Shown in pieces: positions 7,713-17,097 of a stretch of DNA of 33,183 nt. Source of the stretch: Deltaproteobacteria bacterium (GTDB lineage Bacteria; Desulfobacterota; Desulfobacteria; Desulfobacterales; JAUWMJ01); NCBI GenBank assembly GCA_030638575.1, contig DAOWEJ010000052.1:1-33183 (forward strand), written 5' to 3'. The position numbers and the translations under genes are program-made. The stretch's first letter is position 1; every line of letters starts with the position of its first letter. Under the pieces are notes generated by a model that did not search any database, had not been told where the DNA came from, and saw nothing but the letters and a program-made list of their open reading frames with translations.

Positions 7713-9467
7713 TTAGGTAATCCTCAGGACTTCCTCAATGGTGGTAATGCCATTTAAAACCTTTAACACACCATCATGGCGTAGAGAAATCATCCCATTC
7801 TTCAATGCCTCTTTTTTTATCAGGTTTGAGTCATAGGTCTTAAGTACCAGCCTTTTTAGCTCGTCATTGAGAGCCATTATCTCAAAGATGCCCATCCGTC
7901 CTCTGTAGCCTGTGTTAAAACATTCTTCACATCCTTTTGCCCTGCATATATTACTTTTTTTTAATTGATTTATTGGAATACCGATACTGGACAAAGCAAT
8001 GTCGCCTGGAATATATGGCTCCTTGCAATTGCTGCAAAGAACACGGGCGAGTCTTTGTGCTGCAACCGCAATGACCGATGATGAAATTAAAAAAGGCTCC
8101 ACCCCCATATCAACCAGACGGGTGATAGCGCTTGCAGCATCGTTTGTGTGAAGTGTAGAAAATACAAGGTGTCCTGTCAGAGCAGATTGTACAGCTATTT
8201 CTGCTGTTTCCTGGTCTCTTATCTCACCAATTAAAATAACATCAGGATCCTGCCTGACAATCGATCTCAGCCCCCGTGCAAAAGTTAAATTGATCTTTGG
8301 ATTGACCTGTATCTGGCTGATCCCTTTAATCTGGTATTCAACAGGATCTTCAATAGTGATTATATTTATATTCGGCGTATTGATGGAAGACAAAATCGCA
8401 TAAAGTGATGTGGTCTTACCGCTACCGGTGGGTCCGGTAAGAAGGACGATGCCGTTTGGGGAACTGACAAGCTCCTCAAGAAGATCAAGCTTTCCCGGAT
8501 CCAGACCTAGATCGGAAAGTTCAAACAGAGTAGTAGTTTTATTTAAAAGCCTGAGCACTAAGCGCTCACCAAAGGAAGTCGGAATTGTGGAAACCCGGAC
8601 ATCGATTTCCTGGTCACCCATTTTTACATCTAAGCGACCGTCCTGGGGAAGGCGCTTTTCAGCAATGTTCATTTCAGCCATGATCTTGATTCTTGAAATC
8701 AGTGAAGCCTGAATCCATTTCGGAGGCGTAAGAAGATCGTACAGGATACCGTCTACGCGGTATCGTACTTTAAAACTGTCCTGGTAAGGTTCAATGTGAA
8801 TATCACTTGCACGGGCCTTTATGGATTGGGAAATAATATGGTTTACAAGTTTTATTATCGGTGCGGAACTGGTGTCATCTAAAAGATCAGCTGTATCCTC
8901 AATTTCGCTGATAATAGAACTCCCGTTTTCTTCCATATCCTGGACAAGCTGTTCTGCGGAATCCCTGCTCAGGTCATATGCTATGTTGATTGCGGAAAGA
9001 ATCGCCTGTTTTGTTGAAAGAACAATTTCAAAATCACTTAGTTTGAGAATTCTTACAAGGTCATCAAGAGCCTGAAAAGATGTAGGGTCATTAATTGCAA
9101 TGATAAAGCCCGGATTTAAAAGGTCCTGCTTTACATCTTTGGCATCATCCGGATTTGAATTATCTTCAATGCCAAGCTCCCCTGGGTTTGCCGCGAGAGG
9201 GACCATAACATGTTTTTTTAAAAACTGGATAGGAATTTGATCTGTAATATCTTGTCCTATATTTTCAAGGGGAAGATCGGGCCGGAAAGTAATATTATAC
9301 TGAATACTCAGTGCCTTAAGGAGTTGCGATTCGGTAATTATTTTTTTTCTTAAAAGAATTGCTCCCGTTTTTTCGCCTTTTTCAGTTTTAATCCTTTGGG
9401 CTTCATCCAGCTCTTCTTCGGAAATTTTGAAGTTATCACTTAGTATTTGTGAAAGGTGTTTTATCAT
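7713..9467 (-). CDS. gspE: Type II secretion ATPase GspE
   Basis: 584 aa, the usual length. It is the cytoplasmic secretion ATPase that powers pseudopilus assembly, bound to the inner membrane through GspL. The N1E-type helical domain is at 1-160. The core has Walker A GPTGSGKT (345-352), Asp box around TIEDPVEY (371-378), Walker B ILIGEIRD with catalytic E415, and His box STLHTND (437-443). The tetracysteine zinc module has C478/C481 and C513/C516, typical of GspE. Its ATG overlaps the gspD stop as ATGA (9464-9467), implying translational coupling. No terminator lies between gspC, gspD and gspE, although a 207-base spacer separates gspC from gspD. PilB of type IV pili is the main alternative; the surrounding gsp genes settle it as GspE. 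Confidence 0.96.
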   Translation of the reverse strand: MIKHLSQILSDNFKISEEELDEAQRIKTEKGEKTGAILLRKKIITESQLLKALSIQYNITFRPDLPLENIGQDITDQIPIQFLKKHVMVPLAANPGELGIEDNSNPDDAKDVKQDLLNPGFIIAINDPTSFQALDDLVRILKLSDFEIVLSTKQAILSAINIAYDLSRDSAEQLVQDMEENGSSIISEIEDTADLLDDTSSAPIIKLVNHIISQSIKARASDIHIEPYQDSFKVRYRVDGILYDLLTPPKWIQASLISRIKIMAEMNIAEKRLPQDGRLDVKMGDQEIDVRVSTIPTSFGERLVLRLLNKTTTLFELSDLGLDPGKLDLLEELVSSPNGIVLLTGPTGSGKTTSLYAILSSINTPNINIITIEDPVEYQIKGISQIQVNPKINLTFARGLRSIVRQDPDVILIGEIRDQETAEIAVQSALTGHLVFSTLHTNDAASAITRLVDMGVEPFLISSSVIAVAAQRLARVLCSNCKEPYIPGDIALSSIGIPINQLKKSNICRAKGCEECFNTGYRGRMGIFEIMALNDELKRLVLKTYDSNLIKKEALKNGMISLRHDGVLKVLNGITTIEEVLRIT

Positions 9468-11455
9468 TGCTCATCATCTTGCGGGGAAATGGAAGTATTT
9501 TCATCATTATTCGTTTTGTACAGTTTAATTGAGCCTTCTCCGATTATTTCTTTCTTCTCGTTATATATCTTCTGAGCATCGGCTTTATTATTTATGACAT
9601 GGGGAGTAAGGAACACGAAAAGATTTGTCCTTTCTCTTTGTGTTTTTCTTGATTTAAAAAGCCATCCAAGCAGGGGGATATCTCCAAGTATGGGGACCTT
9701 GTTCTCGGATTCAGCAAATTGGTCGCCAATAAGGCCGCCGATGACAACAGTGGAGTTATCATTTACGATTACCGTTGTATCGATTGTTCGTTTTAATGTG
9801 GTCGGTCGAAAGTCGATAGTTGACTCCAGCACGCTCATTTCCTGAGATATTGCAAGGCGTACCATACGATCCTGGCTGATTTGAGGAGTAATCTTTAATG
9901 TTGTGCCGACATCACGGTATTCATAGGAACTATATGTCTCAACACCACCCTCTGCAGTCGATTTTGTTTGGAAGGGCATATTCTTTCCAACATAGATCTT
10001 TGCCTCTTCATTATCCGTAGTTAAAAGCTGAGGCGTTGAGATAATTTCAATATCCTTATCTTTTTTATAGACTTCTATGATGGCTGCAATACTGGGAAAT
10101 TGAATACCTGATATTTCTATAGCTTCCCCGAAAACCCCAAGGGATAAACCGCCGGGCAGCGCTCCTGACGTCGCCAGTCCGCCCAAAGAGGAGTATTCAT
10201 CTCCGCTGAACCCCCCGCCGACAACCCCGTCTGTGTCATAGGCGTGTGCCTCGTTAAAACCCTTCCATTCGGTGCCGAGTTTAAAATCCTTTTGGGTATC
10301 CACTTCCATGATAAGGCATTCAATGTAAACCATTGCCCTTGGAATATCGAGTTTTTTTATAATCTCTTCAAGAACCTGGTAATCTTCGTTATCCGCCATT
10401 ATGACAAGGCTGTTTGTTGCTTTATCTGCCGTTATTGTTGCCTGGCCTGAAAGAAGAGGGGCTTTTCCTCCTTTTGCCGAAGCTTTGCCCTTACCTGATG
10501 TCTGTGCTTGAAGAACTTTGGCCAGATCTTCGGCCGTGGCATGTTCCAGGTAATAGACACGTATCCTTCCTTTGTCTTTAGGCGTCTGTTTATCAAGCAT
10601 ACTTATCAGGCTCTTGACTCTTAAACTGTCAACCTCACTGGCAAGCAGAACAACTGTATTTGTCCGTTCATCAGCGATGAACTTTATTGTTCTTTCTGAT
10701 GCCCCTTTTTTTGCCGCTTTTGTCGGCTGAAAAACAGAACTCAAAATTTTTACAAGTTTTCCTGCATCTGCAAATTCAAGGGGGATAACGGAAATTTCAT
10801 GGCCGATTCCTGTTACATCAATAACTTTTAAAATTCGAAGCAATCGTAGTATATTTGATTGGAAATCGGTTACAATCAGCATATTTGTCGGAGAATAATC
10901 CAGAATTACGCTACTCTTTGAAATCAGCGGCGTAAAAAGCCTCTTTATTTCAGAAGCACCGGCATATTTTAAGGGTATTAACTGTGTAATAATCTTGTCT
11001 TCCGGGAAGGCCGCTCCTTCTTTTAGCAAGGTTTCGATATTCTTGGTACGGGCTTCGGGCGATGGAATGATTTTGATTACTTTACCGGCTTCTACAGTGG
11101 CATAACCATGGACTTCCAGAACAGACTCAAAGACTTTGTAAGCCTCTTTTACAGAAATTTTGGATGGAGAAATAACGGTTACCTTTCCCTTAACCTTATT
11201 ATCTATAATAAAATTTTTTCCGGTCAGCTCGCTGATAAACTTGATAAAAACATTTATATCAACGTTGTTAAAATCTATGGAAATAAATCGTTTAGATTCT
11301 TCTTTTTTTGCTAAAGCACGTTTTCCTTTTGATAAATCCCCGGACGTCCTAGTTTCCTCGGCTGCCTGAGCAGGTGACAGGCAGATATGCAACACAAGGA
11401 GAGTACTGACAATAAATAATGTAACGGTCTTTAAAGCTTTTAATATTGATTTCAT
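9464..11455 (-). CDS. gspD: Type II secretion outer-membrane secretin GspD
   Basis: 663 aa. Signal peptide 1-32 (cleavage after PAQA-A). Periplasmic N0 domain about 56-130 (ISIDFNNVDINVFIKFISE), N1 about 155-215, N2 about 220-290 and N3 about 297-370. The secretin core is about 372-622, with STPQLLTTDNEEAKIYVG (473-490) and the hallmark VPILGDIPLLGWLF (587-600). A short acidic tail follows. There is no obvious lipobox or long pilotin-binding domain, so outer-membrane targeting may rely on GspA/GspB, which are present. The protein forms the multimeric channel through which folded substrates leave the periplasm. It is followed by gspE with a 4-base overlap. Confidence 0.96.
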   Translation of the reverse strand: MKSILKALKTVTLFIVSTLLVLHICLSPAQAAEETRTSGDLSKGKRALAKKEESKRFISIDFNNVDINVFIKFISELTGKNFIIDNKVKGKVTVISPSKISVKEAYKVFESVLEVHGYATVEAGKVIKIIPSPEARTKNIETLLKEGAAFPEDKIITQLIPLKYAGASEIKRLFTPLISKSSVILDYSPTNMLIVTDFQSNILRLLRILKVIDVTGIGHEISVIPLEFADAGKLVKILSSVFQPTKAAKKGASERTIKFIADERTNTVVLLASEVDSLRVKSLISMLDKQTPKDKGRIRVYYLEHATAEDLAKVLQAQTSGKGKASAKGGKAPLLSGQATITADKATNSLVIMADNEDYQVLEEIIKKLDIPRAMVYIECLIMEVDTQKDFKLGTEWKGFNEAHAYDTDGVVGGGFSGDEYSSLGGLATSGALPGGLSLGVFGEAIEISGIQFPSIAAIIEVYKKDKDIEIISTPQLLTTDNEEAKIYVGKNMPFQTKSTAEGGVETYSSYEYRDVGTTLKITPQISQDRMVRLAISQEMSVLESTIDFRPTTLKRTIDTTVIVNDNSTVVIGGLIGDQFAESENKVPILGDIPLLGWLFKSRKTQRERTNLFVFLTPHVINNKADAQKIYNEKKEIIGEGSIKLYKTNNDENTSISPQDDEQ

Positions 11456-11497
11456 TTTTTCTCTTAAAAATTTATTTAGTAATAAAAATTTAAAACA

Positions 11498-11571
11498 ATC
11501 ACGAAAACTCGAAATGAGGAAAGCACGAATTAGAATTTTTTAGTGTTTTTGTATTTACCTGCTTTCGTGAT
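11498..11571. repeat. Inverted/dispersed 'ttcgtgctttcgtgat' motif in gspC-gspD spacer
   Basis: Arms ATCACGAAA (11498-11506) and TTTCGTGAT (11563-11571) form a 9-bp inverted repeat around an AT-rich centre. A related copy, 'tttcgtgctttcgtgat', stands at about 21416-21431 before gspB. The 207-base spacer 11456-11662 holds no gene. Confidence 0.5.
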
Positions 11572-11662
11572 AAATTATTTGGTCCAGCTTTTCAGGTTAG
11601 GTGGACAAAATCAGACTTTTCACAAAACCATCAGGTTTTATATCTTAGTAAATTTTTTACAA

Positions 11663-12508
11663 TTATTCAATATTATAATCGATTGTTCTATTTCGGCCTC
11701 TTCGCTTTAGTTCAAGGGACATACTGGAAGATGATTTCAAGTTTTCGTATATATTAAGTGCATCATCTACCGATACAATATTTTTTCCATTAACTCCGGT
11801 TATGATATCACCGCTTCTAATTCCCATCTTTCTAAAGATAGACCCCGACTTGATGTTGGATATAATCATACCCGCAGCCTTTCCGTTTTCATGGTAAGGC
11901 CGTATTTTTACCTGCTCCATTAAACTGTTTAAGTTTTTAACCGAGCTTTCTATCTGGGAACGCTTTAAAGTGATCTTTCGCCGGTTCGATCTACTTACTG
12001 TTTTAGGGGGCTTTCTTCCTCCTGCAATGCTGCGGACCTGCTCCATTTCAAGGACTTCATCCTGTCCATTTACGCTAAGTATTACTTTTTCCCTTAAAAT
12101 CATCTTGACTGTTGCATTCTGAACCGTATCTCCTTTTCTGTATAGGTTTTGCTGCCTCCCTTTTAATTCTTCAATAACAGCATATGGCTGGCCGGCTAAT
12201 CCCGTGACAGTTCCCCAGAGTTTCAGTTTTAATTCCGTCTGTTTCAGGGTTTCTATTTTAATAGGGGTTGATTGTGAAGTCCCGTCTTTTAACGTATTGA
12301 AAAGATTACGCTCAACTATTATTTTATAGTAACTTAAGGGGTGGAAGGCCTCATCTTCAATAGATGATACCTGCTTTGTGTCGGCAGTAATAGGTGGAGC
12401 TACAGGATCGAGCTGATATGTTGTTATTTTATAAAATGCACTGATGCTAAAATAAACAGCAATTGTGATTAATAAAATATTTGATATTGTAAAGTATCTG
12501 TTTGTCAT
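11663..12508 (-). CDS. gspC: Type II secretion inner-membrane protein GspC with PDZ domain
   Basis: 281 aa. One N-terminal membrane helix (about 9-27). The periplasmic homology region is about 60-157 (YYKIIVERNLFNTLK, LKLWGTV, YRKGDTV, VILSVNGQDEVLEM), which docks onto the GspD N0 domain. A basic linker leads to a C-terminal PDZ domain (about 207-281) with IRSGDIITGVNGKNI. GspC connects the inner-membrane platform to the secretin and takes part in substrate choice. It lies upstream of gspD (207-base gap) and downstream of gspN (284-base gap), so it may have its own promoter. Confidence 0.93.
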   Translation of the reverse strand: MTNRYFTISNILLITIAVYFSISAFYKITTYQLDPVAPPITADTKQVSSIEDEAFHPLSYYKIIVERNLFNTLKDGTSQSTPIKIETLKQTELKLKLWGTVTGLAGQPYAVIEELKGRQQNLYRKGDTVQNATVKMILREKVILSVNGQDEVLEMEQVRSIAGGRKPPKTVSRSNRRKITLKRSQIESSVKNLNSLMEQVKIRPYHENGKAAGMIISNIKSGSIFRKMGIRSGDIITGVNGKNIVSVDDALNIYENLKSSSSMSLELKRRGRNRTIDYNIE

Positions 12509-12609
12509 GATTTTTATAAAGCTGTTAGCTATTTCATAACATTTTAACCCCTTAAAACAAGATCACATTCAGATAATCCGGTTTTAAGACGTGTCGAACT
12601 CGCGCATAA

Positions 12610-12720
12610 GTGAGGGTAAAGAATAAGCAGGATCAATCCTTTCATAAGAACCCTGCTAACTTTGTATATTATTACTTACAGATAAAATTTACCAGTTTGC
12701 TGCTTATTCTTAACGCTCAC
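12610..12720. repeat. Long inverted repeat in gspN-gspC spacer
   Basis: Arms 12610-12630 and 12700-12720 are 21 bases each and match at 19 of 21 positions as an inverted repeat, separated by 69 bases. Partial pairing continues outside the arms (GCG near 12603 with CGC near 12726). The 284-base spacer 12509-12792 has no other gene-like content. It could be a small mobile or repetitive palindromic element or an mRNA hairpin between gspN and gspC. Confidence 0.6.
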
Positions 12721-12792
12721 TAAGACGCTCAGACAGGGACCCGCCTTAAAGCCGGATCACCTGAATGCTTCTTTTCGTAAAAAATTACTACG

Positions 12793-13695
12793 TTATTCCA
12801 AAGTAAAATTGGGCCTGTCAAAAGTGCCGTCAATTTTAAAAGAAAAGCCGTCTTGGGCCGATCTCTTTTTAAGGAAAAGATTTGCCGGAAGATCTTTTCC
12901 CATGTTTTCAAAGAATATAGGCTTTAGCTTAATTTTTCCTTTAAGATTTAAAACACTTTTACCAGGGTTCTTTTTTAAAGTGATGAAGCCGGAAAGGCTT
13001 ACATCTGCCTTGTCTCCGTTTAATGTGCAGTGTTTAAAGCGCATTTTTTTGTTTTTAGTCGTTATTTCGGCTTCAATACTGCTAAAGTTAAAGTCTCTAT
13101 AATTGAAGACAGGCTCCTTAAGCGCTATCTTACATTTAGATATACCAAGTTTTGCGTTTAATGTCGAGTCAGAGCCTTTATTATTGCTGTATGTAACTTT
13201 TCCGTCAAGGATTCCGGAAATTTTGTAATTGAATTTTTCATTGCTGCTTAGGTTTTTAATGGCAGGAATGTCTTTTATTTGAATTTTGGAAAAGTTTGCG
13301 TCAATTTTAACCTTTCCGTTAGAATCGCCGGCACCAATGGCGCCCTTTCCTTTTATAATGCCATCATAAGAGGAACCCTTGAACGTATAAGTTTTATCTG
13401 CGCTAAATACTGATAAAAACCCTATGGCAATTTTTAGCTTTTCAACGTCTAATAATAAATTGTTGATATAATGAAATCTTGCTTCCTTGAGTAGAATAGC
13501 GGGAGGAAAGACAGGATTAACACTGTCAATTGAAATCGATAAGTTCGGGTCGATGCTGGAAAGATTATAGGCAATGCGCTTTTTTACCGTATCTGACGGA
13601 AAGAGGACGTAAAGGAAAAAAACCGATGCAGCGGCGATGTAAATAATAAAGAAAAGCTTTTTCTTTGTTTGATTCATTTTCTTAAAAAATTGCAT
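12793..13695 (-). CDS. gspN: Type II secretion protein GspN
   Basis: 300 aa. Membrane anchor about 13-32, then a beta-rich periplasmic domain related to AsmA-like or GspN folds: FPPAILLKEARFHYINN, GSSYDGIIKGKGAIG, LNGDKADVSLSGFITLKKN, and a terminal GTFDRPNFTLE. The identification relies on this pattern and on position directly after gspM (10-base gap). GspN is an accessory T2SS component whose role is not settled. ATG start without a clear ribosome-binding site; an internal ATG at codon 7 is an alternative. Confidence 0.8.
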   Translation of the reverse strand: MQFFKKMNQTKKKLFFIIYIAAASVFFLYVLFPSDTVKKRIAYNLSSIDPNLSISIDSVNPVFPPAILLKEARFHYINNLLLDVEKLKIAIGFLSVFSADKTYTFKGSSYDGIIKGKGAIGAGDSNGKVKIDANFSKIQIKDIPAIKNLSSNEKFNYKISGILDGKVTYSNNKGSDSTLNAKLGISKCKIALKEPVFNYRDFNFSSIEAEITTKNKKMRFKHCTLNGDKADVSLSGFITLKKNPGKSVLNLKGKIKLKPIFFENMGKDLPANLFLKKRSAQDGFSFKIDGTFDRPNFTLE

Positions 13696-13705
13696 TGTTC
13701 AAGAT

Positions 13706-14245
13706 TTAAATATCAACAGTCTCTATCTGCATAACAGCGTTAATGAAACCTTCTTTCATACCTGTCTTTGTAATCGAAATCCGGTTTATGTTCACAGCGT
13801 TTTTAGATGTTTCTACTCCATGCAAATAAGCTGTCAACTGCTTTAATGTTATGCTCTGGAGTTTCATCTCTACCTTTGAAATCCTGTGCGGGCTTCCCTC
13901 CCCCACGGATGTTGAAGGCTTCATGTAGGTTATGTTATCTTTCAACCCTGATTCAGCCGCAAGTCTGTCAAGGAAGGAAAATAGAGTAAAATCCTTTTTT
14001 CTTGCAGCATAGTGTTTTTTGTAAGTTACAGCCTTTTCCCGGATGATATCGTATTCTGCTTTTAAGATATGCATATCTTCAAGGATTTTCATTTTAGCCT
14101 GAAGGGTTCTTGCCTGGCGCTGCCTGCTGCCGATAATCGGAGAAATGATAAATTGCACCAGAATAAAAAGGGCTACCAAACCCGATACCGCATAAACTGC
14201 ATATTTTTCACGCTTATTAAGGTTTTTAAGTTTATTAAGATTCAT
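13706..14245 (-). CDS. gspM: Type II secretion assembly-platform protein GspM
   Basis: 179 aa. Short basic cytoplasmic N-terminus, a membrane helix (about 17-36, VYAVSGLVALFILVQFIISP), a coiled-coil stretch (about 41-80) and a small periplasmic ferredoxin-like domain to the end (ISKVEMKLQSITLKQLTAYLHGVE). This is the standard GspM layout; GspM binds GspL and supports the platform. Its start overlaps the gspL stop by 4 bases, indicating coupled translation. Confidence 0.9.
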   Translation of the reverse strand: MNLNKLKNLNKREKYAVYAVSGLVALFILVQFIISPIIGSRQRQARTLQAKMKILEDMHILKAEYDIIREKAVTYKKHYAARKKDFTLFSFLDRLAAESGLKDNITYMKPSTSVGEGSPHRISKVEMKLQSITLKQLTAYLHGVETSKNAVNINRISITKTGMKEGFINAVMQIETVDI

Positions 14246-15693
14246 AAAATGACCTTGAGCTTAAATTGTATACGGCTGCCCGATTTTTCCTTGTTTGTGG
14301 ATGTGATTGTAACTTTTTGAAAAAGTTCCGACTGTTCGATTTGGCTTTTTATTTCATCCACTGAGTTGAATGTGTCTGTGTTTCCGGAAATCAGCACATT
14401 CCCCTGCCCTGCTATAAACCTTGTAAGCTCGATATCTGCTTTAGCCGGTGTTCGTTTGCTTATTTCATTGAGTACATCAACAATGCGGATCTGTTTTGCT
14501 GTTTCTGACGACAAGAACGCTCTTTTTTTTGCTTCCTCGATTTTAACCTTCATCTGTTGCAGGGGATCGACTATCTTTGTAACTTCAGGGAAAGTAGTTT
14601 TAAAAATTTTTGTTATCTGTTGATTTAAACGATCTATTTTTCTGTTAATGAAATATGCATTTAGAAGAAAATTTAATAAAGCCAGCGCTAAAACTATTCC
14701 TGCCAGTATACCTGTTTTAGTAAGGCTGCTTTTATATTTAGCTAAAAGTTCTTTCCCTGCAAAGTGGCCTTTATGAAAATTGAGCCCGTCACTCCTTTTA
14801 ATTTCGCATAAGGCAAGAGCTAGTGCATTATCCATCCTTTCAGGGCTCCATGAACTTGCCGTGTAATTTTCTATGTCGATATCGATTTCCCGAAAAAGTT
14901 CTGTTCGTTTTACGGGAAGTTCAAGCAGTTCTGACAGTCCTTTTTCAAAATTAAACTTTTCAAGACCCCAGCCGGTCAGCAGGATTTCCTCCGGCTCAAA
15001 ATCGATATCAAAAAGCTCTGTAAATGAAGCTACTGTTTGTCGGATACCGGTACCAAGTGATTTTACAGCAGAAGTGTAAGTTGAAAACATCGGGAAGCTG
15101 CGAATAATGAATATCCGCCTGCCTGCAACAGCAAATATAGTGGCCTTATCAACTTCAATGTCTACAAAAAGCCGGTTTTCAGGTGTACCGGCGGAACCGG
15201 CCAGACACAGTGCGGTGGAATATCCGCTTATGGTTAAAATTTCAGGTTCAATTTTAAAAGACGTAAGTGCATCCAGGTAAGTTTTAACTGCGGACTTTTC
15301 AACCCCGGCGACAATAAGATCTGTATGGTCGTGATTGCCGGAAATATTTATTGTATGAAAATCGATTATCAAATCCTCAACAGGAAACGGAAGTGTCGGC
15401 TCAAGTTCATAGGGGAGAATTTGAATAATTTTTTTCTTATTTGAAAAAGGGACTTTGATGTTTCTATAAGTTACCAGATCTGCCGGAAAGGAAGCAACGC
15501 ACACGCATCCTGAAGTGTCCATATTTTCGACAATTGTTTCCAGGGCTATGGTCAGGCCGGATTCGCCCTCTTTTTGGTCAGGTATCAAAACAGATTCATG
15601 GGCTTCTATCCAGGCTGATTTGGTGCTGCTTTTTATTAAAACCGCAGATACAGCGTAATTCCGTATGTCAAGTCCAAGGATTTTCCGGTTCAT
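14242..15693 (-). CDS. gspL: Type II secretion assembly-platform protein GspL
   Basis: 483 aa. The cytoplasmic actin-like (PilM-like) domain spans 1-320 (ILGLDIRNYAVSAVLIKS, RLFVDIEVDKATIFAV, ILLTGWGLE). A membrane helix follows (328-349), then a periplasmic coiled coil (350-395) and a ferredoxin-like domain (about 400-483). This matches GspL, which joins the GspE ATPase to GspM/GspC in the inner membrane. ATG start. It is preceded by a 320-base repeat-filled spacer after gspK, so gspLMN may be transcribed separately from gspG-K. Confidence 0.92.
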   Translation of the reverse strand: MNRKILGLDIRNYAVSAVLIKSSTKSAWIEAHESVLIPDQKEGESGLTIALETIVENMDTSGCVCVASFPADLVTYRNIKVPFSNKKKIIQILPYELEPTLPFPVEDLIIDFHTINISGNHDHTDLIVAGVEKSAVKTYLDALTSFKIEPEILTISGYSTALCLAGSAGTPENRLFVDIEVDKATIFAVAGRRIFIIRSFPMFSTYTSAVKSLGTGIRQTVASFTELFDIDFEPEEILLTGWGLEKFNFEKGLSELLELPVKRTELFREIDIDIENYTASSWSPERMDNALALALCEIKRSDGLNFHKGHFAGKELLAKYKSSLTKTGILAGIVLALALLNFLLNAYFINRKIDRLNQQITKIFKTTFPEVTKIVDPLQQMKVKIEEAKKRAFLSSETAKQIRIVDVLNEISKRTPAKADIELTRFIAGQGNVLISGNTDTFNSVDEIKSQIEQSELFQKVTITSTNKEKSGSRIQFKLKVIL

Positions 15694-16013
15694 GTGATTA
15701 CCTTTAATAGCTCATAGTTGATAGCTCACAGCTCATAGTTGGTAGTATTGCTGCAAGCGTGTATAAATGGTAAAAAATTCTGTAAGTGCTAACGGAACGC
15801 TGAAATTAGAAAATAGAAATTGGAAATTTGGCTTTCATGCTTTGTAACCGTTCACAGTTGTCGGTTCACAGTTCACGATTGTGCCTGGGCATTGCCCGGC
15901 GTAGCCAAAGGAGAAGCCTGGGTCATCTCCCCGAATTTCTACTTTCCAATTTCAAGTTTCAAGCATTGAACGGCTACAAAATTCTTTTTTCCCTATGAGC
16001 TATCAGCTTTCAC
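15694..16013. repeat. 320-base spacer filled with short dispersed repeats between gspK and gspL
   Basis: No gene. It contains 'atagctcatagttgatagctc' style units (about 15708-15746; one matches 4367-4394 inverted), 'gttcacagtt' units near 15850, a pair of inverted 'gaaattggaaatt' / 'aatttcaagtttc' stretches (about 15804-15832 and 15934-15963), a 'cccggcgtagccaaaggaga' unit near 15896, and further 'ctatgagctatcagc' copies near 15993-16020. It looks like a hotspot for repeat insertion. Confidence 0.6.
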
Positions 16014-17087
16014 CTATGAGCTGTACATGCTTAAAACCCTGCATTTCCATTTTTTATCTTTTTTTTCCTGTTCTCTCTTAACAATAGATATTATCGTTAT
16101 TTTCATATCATGCAAAGCAGCAGTCGATTCGATGCGAAAAACGTCGCTGGAAGTGGTTATAATATTTGAATCGATTTTTATATCCCCGCATCCGGGTACA
16201 TTTTTATACCATGTAGGGCTTGAAAGGTCGTGTATATATTCAGTCCCTGAGGTTTCTTTTCGGTATTCGTCAAGCATAGGGGCAAGGTCTTCGTATCCTT
16301 CGGGCATAAGCGAAATTAATACCGGAAGCCCGGCGGTATTTATGTTTATCTTTCCTTTAAATGTAAATTTGTTATCTCCGGAGATTTGAATGCCATAAAC
16401 AGTCATGTACTCTGAAACCCCGGGCGCTTCCTCTGTGCCGTAATAGAATTCGGGCATAATACCTTTCACCAGCAAAAGCTCACTCAAGTCACTGAATAAT
16501 CCGTTTTTACAAGGGTATCCAGGATCAAGGTCCTGGTAATACCCTGATTCCGCTCCGTTTAACCCTGTGATGGCGTCATCATCGCCGGAATCAAGCCAGT
16601 CTTTAACAGAGCATATTATAGCGGTAGGATTACTTTCAGTTTCAAAAAGATCTGATGATATAAAAAGCCGCAGAAACCTGTCCCATAAAATCCTCTGGGA
16701 TTCATTGAATTTTCTGCTTTCTGGGAATGTCACAAGGGCATTTGCCTGTATCCTGCCAAGCTCATCACTAATTTTAAATGTAACATTTCCTTCATCAAAA
16801 GGGATGCTCATGATAATAGAACTGATTTTATCGGGATTCGCCCAGTCTTCCTGTACAGAATCGATTTCTGACTCCATTTTGTCTTTTACAAGCATTGCCA
16901 TTGCCGCATGTATACCGGATGATGCCATGACCGAAAGGGTAAGCCGGTCCCTGGTTGTTGCAGCAGAGAATACGGATGCACGCACTCTTCTGTTTAATTC
17001 CAGTGAAGCGGCAATTAATACCGTGACAACAGAGAGTGTTATAAGAATAGCCATTCCCCTGTTATTTGCAATTGGTCGCCACTGCAT
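16014..17087 (-). CDS. gspK: Type II secretion minor pseudopilin GspK
   Basis: 357 aa. A class III (prepilin) leader is cut after G11 (NNRG|MAILITL). The helix that follows has Ile at +5 instead of the Glu of other pseudopilins, a known GspK trait. The large C-terminal region is the GspK alpha/SAM-like domain (CSVKDWLDSGDDD, GLNGAESGYYQ, GKININTAGLPVLISLMP). GspK caps the pseudopilus tip with GspI and GspJ. It starts 10 bases after the gspJ stop and is the last gene of the gspG/HIJK run. Confidence 0.93.
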   Translation of the reverse strand: MQWRPIANNRGMAILITLSVVTVLIAASLELNRRVRASVFSAATTRDRLTLSVMASSGIHAAMAMLVKDKMESEIDSVQEDWANPDKISSIIMSIPFDEGNVTFKISDELGRIQANALVTFPESRKFNESQRILWDRFLRLFISSDLFETESNPTAIICSVKDWLDSGDDDAITGLNGAESGYYQDLDPGYPCKNGLFSDLSELLLVKGIMPEFYYGTEEAPGVSEYMTVYGIQISGDNKFTFKGKININTAGLPVLISLMPEGYEDLAPMLDEYRKETSGTEYIHDLSSPTWYKNVPGCGDIKIDSNIITTSSDVFRIESTAALHDMKITIISIVKREQEKKDKKWKCRVLSMYSS

Positions 17088-17097
17088 TTTAAAGTAC

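Noticed and set aside
12729..12911. 60-codon minus-strand frame overlapping the end of gspN
   Set aside because: Overlaps gspN in another frame; composition and lack of a ribosome-binding site argue against it.
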